Positions 59,492-64,000 of a stretch of 64,000 bases of DNA are shown piece after piece. The stretch covers positions 248,001 to 312,000 of the forward strand of contig NZ_JAZAPB010000002.1 in NCBI RefSeq assembly GCF_036321025.1, written 5' to 3'. The position numbers and the translations under genes were made by a program. The notes under the pieces are model-generated. The model ran no database searches. It had not been told where the DNA came from and was given only the letters and a program-made list of their open reading frames with translations. This DNA comes from Alteraurantiacibacter hainanensis (lineage in GTDB: Bacteria; Pseudomonadota; Alphaproteobacteria; Sphingomonadales; Sphingomonadaceae). Positions within the stretch are counted from its first letter, which is position 1. The number at the start of each line of letters is the position of its first letter.

Positions 59492-60619
59492 TCAGTCAAG
59501 TCGAGAATCCGCCAGATCGGCTCCCTCGCGCAAGGTGCGCAGTTTGGCCCAGGCCACTTTCGGATCGATCTTTCCATAGCCCGCGAAGGTGCCGAAGCCG
59601 CAATCCGTGCTGGCAATCACGCGGTCCTTGCCCACGATCCCGGCAAAGCGCTCGATCCGCTGCGCCACCAGTTCCGCGGTCTCGACATAGTTGGAGCATG
59701 TATCCACCAGGCCGGGGGCCAGCACCTTCTCGGACGGCAGGTCAGCCTTGGCCCACACGGCCCACTCGTGCTCGTGGCGCGGATTGGCCGCCTCGAAGAG
59801 GATCGTTGCGGGACGCGCCGAGAGCACGACATCGAGGATCGCCTCGAGCGGGATGTCGTGCGTGTGCGGACCTTCGTAATTGCCCCAGCACACGTGCATG
59901 CGCATCCTGTCGGGCGCGATGTTCTGCGTGGCTTCGTTGAGGGCATCCACGTTGGCGCGGATCGCGGCGAGGAATTCGCTCTCGCTCATGTCCTGATAGC
60001 CCGTGTGCCGGCTCATCGCCAGGTCGGGACAGTCGAGTTGCACCTGCAGACCGGCCTCCACGATCGCCTCGTATTCGGGTCGCATGGCCGCCGCCAGGTC
60101 GGCCAGGTAAGCCTCGTGGCTGGGATAGTACTGGTTGGGCTGGAACGCCGTGATCAGGCCGGGGGAGGCGGAATTGAGGAACGCCTCCGCACCTTGTCCT
60201 GCCTCGTCCAGAGCGGTCTTGAACCGCCTGATATCGTCGTGCAGCGGCTGCAGGTTGACCAGTTCGACCTTGTCGATGGCGCTGGCGCGAGTGAATTCCT
60301 GCTTGCCCATGATGTGCGAGAGCTTCTTCGCCAGCTCCGGAACTTCGGCCAGGTCCTTTGCGGGTTTGCGCGGAGTGTGTCCGCCGAAACCGGAAAGCCG
60401 CTCGATGATGTAGGTGGAATAGCCGACCTTCCCCAGTTCGCCGTCGCTGACGACCGAGACGCCCGCCGCCACCTGCTGGCGCACCGCCTCGGTCACGGCT
60501 GCCTGCACCACGCGGTCGAACTCGGCCTCGTCGTAGTCCTCGCCCTTGTCGCGCGCGAGTAGGAGGGGAACGAGCTGTTCCCCGCGGGGAAGGCTACCGA
60601 CATGGCTGGTCTTGATCAT
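59492..60619 (-). CDS. Core-MetE-like methyltransferase
   Basis: 375 residues matching only the C-terminal catalytic half of cobalamin-independent methionine synthase. The zinc ligands appear as His242 and Cys244 (MHVCWGNYEG), Glu276 (ATILFEAANP) and Cys340 (ASTDCGFGTF). SHVGSLPRG at the N-terminus is the family start. Core-MetE proteins move methyl groups from various donors to thiols; the donor here might be the O-demethylation pathway. Epoxyalkane:CoM transferase is a related alternative. It lies 54 bp upstream of iclR on the same strand. Confidence 0.85.
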   Translation of the reverse strand: MIKTSHVGSLPRGEQLVPLLLARDKGEDYDEAEFDRVVQAAVTEAVRQQVAAGVSVVSDGELGKVGYSTYIIERLSGFGGHTPRKPAKDLAEVPELAKKLSHIMGKQEFTRASAIDKVELVNLQPLHDDIRRFKTALDEAGQGAEAFLNSASPGLITAFQPNQYYPSHEAYLADLAAAMRPEYEAIVEAGLQVQLDCPDLAMSRHTGYQDMSESEFLAAIRANVDALNEATQNIAPDRMRMHVCWGNYEGPHTHDIPLEAILDVVLSARPATILFEAANPRHEHEWAVWAKADLPSEKVLAPGLVDTCSNYVETAELVAQRIERFAGIVGKDRVIASTDCGFGTFAGYGKIDPKVAWAKLRTLREGADLADSRLD

Positions 60620-60628
60620 TCCCGCGTC

Positions 60629-60666
60629 ATTTCATGCACCCGAACTTTTCGCAAGGGTGAAGGTGC
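60629..60666 (-). promoter_or_regulatory. Copy 3 of shared element, 10 bp before metE-like gene
   Basis: Plus strand: TTTCATGCACCCGAAC (60630-60645) then CGCAAGGGTGAA (60650-60661), N2, TGC. The 16-bp core agrees with the iclR copy at 12 of 16 positions and the downstream CGCAAGnGTGAA part is nearly identical. The same 10-bp distance to the start codon as at iclR indicates common control or common leader function. Confidence 0.55.
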
Positions 60667-60692
60667 ATCGCGGTTCGGCTCCTGCCCTTTCA

Positions 60693-60731
60693 GTTGCCGA
60701 CCATCGTAACGCGCGTTAGCATCGCGGCAAC
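60693..60731 (+). promoter_or_regulatory. Nested palindrome before the SnoaL-SDR operon
   Basis: A perfect 12-bp palindrome, TAACGCGCGTTA (60707-60718), is flanked by an outer inverted repeat GTTGCCG (60693-60699) and CGGCAAC (60725-60731) with nearly the same centre. It lies 28-66 bp before the first start codon, where a repressor of TetR or MarR type would bind. No regulator gene is adjacent other than iclR. Confidence 0.45.
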
Positions 60732-60758
60732 ACGGCACGAAATACCGGGGAGAGGACA

Positions 60759-61148
60759 ATGAGCCGCACAGCGGAGGAAGAGGCCAATCTGCGCCTCGTG
60801 ACGGAGATGTTCGAGAACGTGCTCGTGCCGCTCGATAGTGCGCGCGTGGACGAGTACATCGCCGAGAATTACGTTCAGCATCACCAGCACGTGGAGCCGG
60901 GGCGGGAAGCGCTGAAAGGCTTCCTGGACTGGGCGCGAAGCCAGCCGGGCGAGGCGGAGCAGGTTCTCCACCGGTCCTTCGTCGACGGCGATCACGTGAT
61001 GCTGCACTACCACGTTATCCGCCACGAGGGCGATCCGGGCTTTGCCGTGATGGACATCTTCCGCGTGGAGAACGGCAAGATCGCCGAGCACTGGGACGTG
61101 ATGCAGGATATCGATCCCGAGCGGCTGAATCCGCTGTCGGTGTTCTGA
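60759..61148 (+). CDS. SnoaL-like (NTF2-fold) protein
   Basis: 129 residues: ANLRLVTEMFENVLVPLDSARVDEYIAENYVQHHQHVEPGREALKGF, then HVMLHYHVIRHEGDPGFAVMDIFRVENGKIAEHWDVMQDI. The cone-shaped NTF2 fold and the EHWDVMQ ending are typical of SnoaL-like cyclases/hydrolases found in ring-compound and polyketide catabolism. No signal peptide. 2 bp before the SDR gene. Confidence 0.88.
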   Translation: MSRTAEEEANLRLVTEMFENVLVPLDSARVDEYIAENYVQHHQHVEPGREALKGFLDWARSQPGEAEQVLHRSFVDGDHVMLHYHVIRHEGDPGFAVMDIFRVENGKIAEHWDVMQDIDPERLNPLSVF

Positions 61149-61150
61149 CC

Positions 61151-61900
61151 ATGCGGTTCAGGGACAAGATCGTCCTGGTCCTGGGCGGGAACTCGGGCAT
61201 GGGGCTGGAAGCGGCGCGGATGTTCGCGGCGGAAGGGGGCAAGGTCCACCTCACAGGCCGAGACCGGAAGACCATCGATGCAGCCGTCGAAAGTATCCCG
61301 GGCGCCACCGGCTACCAGTCGGACATTGCCGATCCCGCAGCGACGCAGCGCGTCGTCGCATCCATCGAAGAGGCGGACGGCCGGATCGACGTGCTCTACA
61401 TCAACGCGGGCGTCGGCGGCTTCGCGCCACTTCGCGACATTACCGAGGAAGCGTGGGACCACACCCACTCGATCAACCTGCGCGGCTGTGTCTTTGCCTT
61501 GCAGAAGGCGATCCGCATCATGGGTAAGGGCGGCAGCGTGGTGGTGACCGGCAGCATCGGCGCGCACGGCGCGCTGGAAGGCAACGGCACCTATGCCGCC
61601 GCCAAGGCCGGTCTGTTCATGGCGATGAAGGTGTTTGCCAAGGAACTGGTCGCCGAGGGCATCCGCGTCAACGTCGTCAGCCCCGGACCGATCGACACCC
61701 CGCTGCTCCATCGCAACCCCGGCATGACCGACGAACAGGTGGAAGGCCTGAAGGAAATGATGATCGCGAACATCCCCATGAAGCGCATGGGCGAGAGCGA
61801 GGACGTGGCGAAGGCAGTGCTGTTCCTGGCCAGCGACGATGCAAGCTTCATCACCGGCGCCAACCTGTTCGTCGATGGCGGACTGATCGAACTGGGATAA
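61151..61900 (+). CDS. Short-chain dehydrogenase/reductase
   Basis: 249-residue classical SDR. Cofactor motif LGGNSGMGLEAARMF (GxxxGxG), NINAG-like INAGVGG, catalytic Ser in VVTGSIGAHG, and Tyr/Lys in TYAAAKAGLF. Ending ITGANLFVDGGLIELG is standard. An acidic residue is not obvious at the NADP-selecting site (TGRDRK follows), so NADP(H) is likely. Substrate unknown; operon with SnoaL-like and DUF3237 genes suggests one catabolic step series. Confidence 0.93.
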   Translation: MRFRDKIVLVLGGNSGMGLEAARMFAAEGGKVHLTGRDRKTIDAAVESIPGATGYQSDIADPAATQRVVASIEEADGRIDVLYINAGVGGFAPLRDITEEAWDHTHSINLRGCVFALQKAIRIMGKGGSVVVTGSIGAHGALEGNGTYAAAKAGLFMAMKVFAKELVAEGIRVNVVSPGPIDTPLLHRNPGMTDEQVEGLKEMMIANIPMKRMGESEDVAKAVLFLASDDASFITGANLFVDGGLIELG

Positions 61901-61906
61901 CGGACC

Positions 61907-62437
61907 ATGACCGAATTTTCCGACACCACGCCGTTCTCGGCACCGTTCTCCGCCTTCGACAATCCGCGGCTGGAGCCGGTGATGACGGTGCAGCTGCAGT
62001 TTCCCGAGGCCTACTCCATGATGCCCATGCCCGGCGGCGGGATGCGCACGGCCGTGCTGGTGAAGGAGGGGACGTTCGAAGGCCCGCTGCTGAAGGGGCG
62101 CGCGGTGCCCGGATCGGGCGGCGACTACGCCTGGTGGCGCGACGACGAGGTCGCCTGCCTCGATGCGCGTTATCTGCTGGAGGAAGACGACGGCACCATC
62201 ATCATGCTGCAGAACCGCGGGTTCCTGTGGGGCCGCAAGCCGGACACCATGGCGCGCCTGCGCGCCTGGGCTTTCGAAGGCGGCGAGCCGGTGCCGCACG
62301 AGGACTATTACCTGCGCAGCCAGACCAGTTTCGAATGTCCCAAGGGTCGTCACGACTGGCTGACGAAGCACGTGTTCATCGGTGTGGGAGAGCGCCGGGC
62401 CGATGGTAATCGCCTGCGATATTACGCGCTGACATAA
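61907..62437 (+). CDS. DUF3237 family protein
   Basis: 176 residues. MRTAVLVKEGTFEGPLLKGRAVPGSGGDYAWWRDDEVACLDARYLLEEDDGTIIMLQNRG and the ending TKHVFIGVGERRADGNRLRYY follow the DUF3237 beta-barrel pattern (written here in pieces). The family includes enzymes acting on aromatic or ester substrates, none firmly defined. It starts 6 bp after the SDR gene and is last in the operon. Confidence 0.85.
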   Translation: MTEFSDTTPFSAPFSAFDNPRLEPVMTVQLQFPEAYSMMPMPGGGMRTAVLVKEGTFEGPLLKGRAVPGSGGDYAWWRDDEVACLDARYLLEEDDGTIIMLQNRGFLWGRKPDTMARLRAWAFEGGEPVPHEDYYLRSQTSFECPKGRHDWLTKHVFIGVGERRADGNRLRYYALT

Positions 62438-62583
62438 AATCACGCAAAAGCAGAAGCTTGGAAATTCAGCCCGGTTGCCTGCCCCCTATTCTGTGCGGTT
62501 TGGCTGAATCCGTTAGGAAATACAGCCTTTAGTCTGTAGGGGTGCCTTGGCGCTCCCTTTTCGGGGCGTGGATAGGTTGCGCA

Positions 62584-63597
62584 ATGTACAGACTTGCTGG
62601 TTTCGACGTGCCCCGGCGCTTTTCTGCGCCGCGTACACGGTTTGTTGCGCAGTGCCTCTTCGGCCTGGGCTGCGCTCTGGCGATGGTGGGCCTGCGCAGC
62701 GTGCTGGACGTTTGGGCGGCGACCGCCGGGCCGTTCGCACTCGTCTACGTCGCGGTGCTGATCGCCACGCTTTACGGCCACTGGCAGGCCGGGCTTGTCG
62801 CCTATGTCACCAGCTTCCTGTGGGCCTGGTATTTCGTCCTTCCTCCCGCCTACGGGTTCGGCTTCGAACTCGCCACCGATGCACCGCGCGTGGCCATCAA
62901 TGCCGCCGCCGTGATGGTGATGCTGATTTTTGCCGAGAGTTTCCGCCGCGCGGTCGATACGGCCCTCTCGCAGCGCGATGCCGAAATCGAGCGCGCGAAG
63001 GTGCTGCAGCAGGAACTGGAACACCGCACCAAGAACAACTTTGCGCTGGCCGCCAGTCTGCTGGAAATGCAGAAGCGACGCGAGCAGTTGCCGGAGGTGA
63101 TTGCCGCGCTGGAACAGGCCATCGCCCGCATCCACTCTTTCTCCTCCGCCTATTCCAACCTTGCCCTGCAGCAGGGCGAGGGCGCGATGGTGGCCATGCA
63201 GGATTACCTGGTCGACGTGGTGGACCGCGTCACCCGCGGTGCCTTCCTCGACAACGTGCGGGTGGAGATCGACGCCGGAGAGCCCGAGGTCATCATGCCG
63301 CGCGAGGTGGCTGTGGCCATCGGCCTGTTCACGAACGAAGCGCTGACCAATTCCGCCAAGTACGCTTTCCCCGACGGACGCCAGGGTCAGGTGAAGGTGA
63401 AATTCTCCGGCTCCGGCGAGGACTGGAGCCTGGCGATCGTGGACAACGGTGTCGGCACGGCAGACGGGGACGAACGCTCTTCCGGTATCGGTGAGCGGCT
63501 GTTTGCCGCCTTCGCCCAGCAGGCGCAGGCCGAATACCGGGTGCAGGCCGGCCCCGACGGGCGCGCGCTGCATCTGGCCAGCAAGGCTCTCAACTAG
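62584..63597 (+). CDS. DUF4118 sensor histidine kinase (HisKA_2 type)
   Basis: 337 residues from ATG 62584 (an in-frame GTG at 62542 adds 14). Three or four hydrophobic segments (FVAQCLFGLGCALAMVGLRSV, FALVYVAVLIATLYGHW, FLWAWYFVLPPAYGFGF, AAVMVMLIFAESF) form a DUF4118/KdpD-like sensor. A HisKA_2 H-box LEHRTKNNFALAASLLEMQ with His147 follows, and an HATPase domain (GLFTNEALTNSAKYAF, IVDNGVGTADG). No PAS domain and no response regulator nearby. In alphaproteobacteria such kinases often feed the general stress response. Confidence 0.88.
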   Translation: MYRLAGFDVPRRFSAPRTRFVAQCLFGLGCALAMVGLRSVLDVWAATAGPFALVYVAVLIATLYGHWQAGLVAYVTSFLWAWYFVLPPAYGFGFELATDAPRVAINAAAVMVMLIFAESFRRAVDTALSQRDAEIERAKVLQQELEHRTKNNFALAASLLEMQKRREQLPEVIAALEQAIARIHSFSSAYSNLALQQGEGAMVAMQDYLVDVVDRVTRGAFLDNVRVEIDAGEPEVIMPREVAVAIGLFTNEALTNSAKYAFPDGRQGQVKVKFSGSGEDWSLAIVDNGVGTADGDERSSGIGERLFAAFAQQAQAEYRVQAGPDGRALHLASKALN

Positions 63598-63618
63598 CCC
63601 GCATCGTTGCGGACGATC

Positions 63619-64000
63619 CTAGAGATCGTCCAGCCCGAAATCCGCGCGCGGCGTCCACGTCTCGTACTGGCCTTCTGGCAGGCCGCTGTCGGCGATCACC
63701 ACGCGGTGGGCGAACTTCCATTCCCCTTCCACTTTCTCCAGCCGGTCGAACTCGCGGCCCTGTTCCACCAGCACCGGCGGTTCGCCGATGTCGGTGTTGC
63801 GAATGCCGGTCCAGATGAAACTGGCGCGGGCGCTGTTGCCCTCCACCTCGATCACGGGATTGGACAGGAGCATGCGGAAAGTGCCGCCGTCGTCGCTCTG
63901 GGTCGCGGTCTCGCCGTCCTCGCCTTCCTCCCGCATCCCGGCATAGAGCGCCTCGATCTCCTCGCGGCCGTTGGCGACGATGCCGTTCACGTCGAACACC
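63619..64000 (-). CDS. SnoaL/NTF2-like protein, C-terminal part (cut by right edge)
   Basis: The last 127 residues of a protein whose start is beyond base 64000. DVNGIVANGREEIEALYAGMR, ASFIWTGIRNTDIGEPPVLVEQGREFDRLEKVEGEWKFAHRVVIADSG shows the SnoaL-like pattern (in pieces). It is convergent with the histidine kinase gene across 21 bp. A Met at 63999 is internal to the fold, not a likely start. Confidence 0.8.
   Translation of the reverse strand, partial: VFDVNGIVANGREEIEALYAGMREEGEDGETATQSDDGGTFRMLLSNPVIEVEGNSARASFIWTGIRNTDIGEPPVLVEQGREFDRLEKVEGEWKFAHRVVIADSGLPEGQYETWTPRADFGLDDL

Noticed and set aside
62438..62583. ACGCAAAAGCAGAAG resembling part of the shared iclR/metE element, and an ATTCAGCC/GGCTGAAT repeat, before the histidine kinase gene
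   Set aside because: The motif lacks the TTTCATnnAnnCGAA core and the repeat has a 40-nt loop; neither is strong enough to call.

Overview
The window looks like a chromosomal stretch of a high-GC alphaproteobacterium, most likely Sphingomonadales (Erythrobacteraceae/Sphingomonadaceae type). This rests on gene content: two UrcA-family exported proteins, an SDHAF4-like DUF1674 protein, an NDUFA12-like complex I protein beside DUF2155 and aat, a tetrahydrofolate-dependent LigM/DesA-type O-demethylase, an IorB-like molybdenum hydroxylase and large TonB-dependent receptors. Taxonomy is inferred from gene families only. I see no insertion sequence, integrase, CRISPR array or rRNA gene.

Layout. 1-6.9 kb: hflK (cut by the left edge) diverges from mrp, a Tat-type molybdenum hydroxylase, hemH, a small membrane protein, an SDHAF4-like gene and an rsmB-type methyltransferase. 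7.1-20.9 kb is the most unusual part. It has a membrane OmpR-type regulator facing urcA, msrA, two tandem exported methyltransferase-like paralogues with a lipoprotein, aguB, folK, tRNA-Lys, an exported TPR protein facing a second urcA, a BTAD/SARP-like regulator and, convergent with it, a YcaO-TfuA fusion enzyme. The fusion is translationally coupled to an 85-residue protein whose ribosome binding site lies in a perfect 9-bp inverted repeat. 21-31.3 kb: DUF2891 protein, 5-oxoprolinase, LysR regulator, TonB-dependent receptor and Tat-exported sulfatase, which suggests a scavenging locus.

31.3-44.1 kb: mostly housekeeping and envelope genes (TonB-like protein, mannose-1-phosphate guanylyltransferase, XpaC-TelA, DUF389, MAPEG, fatty acyl-AMP ligase, recX, DUF192, NDUFA12-like, DUF2155, aat, tRNA-Trp). 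44.1-50.6 kb: secE-nusG and rplK-rplA, a normally compact transcription/translation block, here interrupted by a 48-aa gene, an AGCS symporter, a hypothetical gene and a CPBP protease. rplJ/rplL do not follow rplA.

50.6-60.6 kb: a one-carbon module. metF, purU, folD, a Baeyer-Villiger-type monooxygenase and cinA run leftward. An alpha/beta hydrolase and a LigM-like O-demethylase run rightward, followed by an IclR regulator and a core-MetE-like methyltransferase. Together these could strip methyl groups from methoxylated (probably aromatic) substrates onto tetrahydrofolate, oxidise them to formate, or pass them to a methyl acceptor. A 16-bp motif recurs before the hydrolase/O-demethylase operon, the iclR gene and the metE-like gene; in the last two it belongs to a 38-bp block placed exactly 10 bp before each start codon. 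60.7-64 kb: a SnoaL-SDR-DUF3237 operon behind a nested palindrome, a DUF4118 histidine kinase and an edge-truncated SnoaL-like gene.
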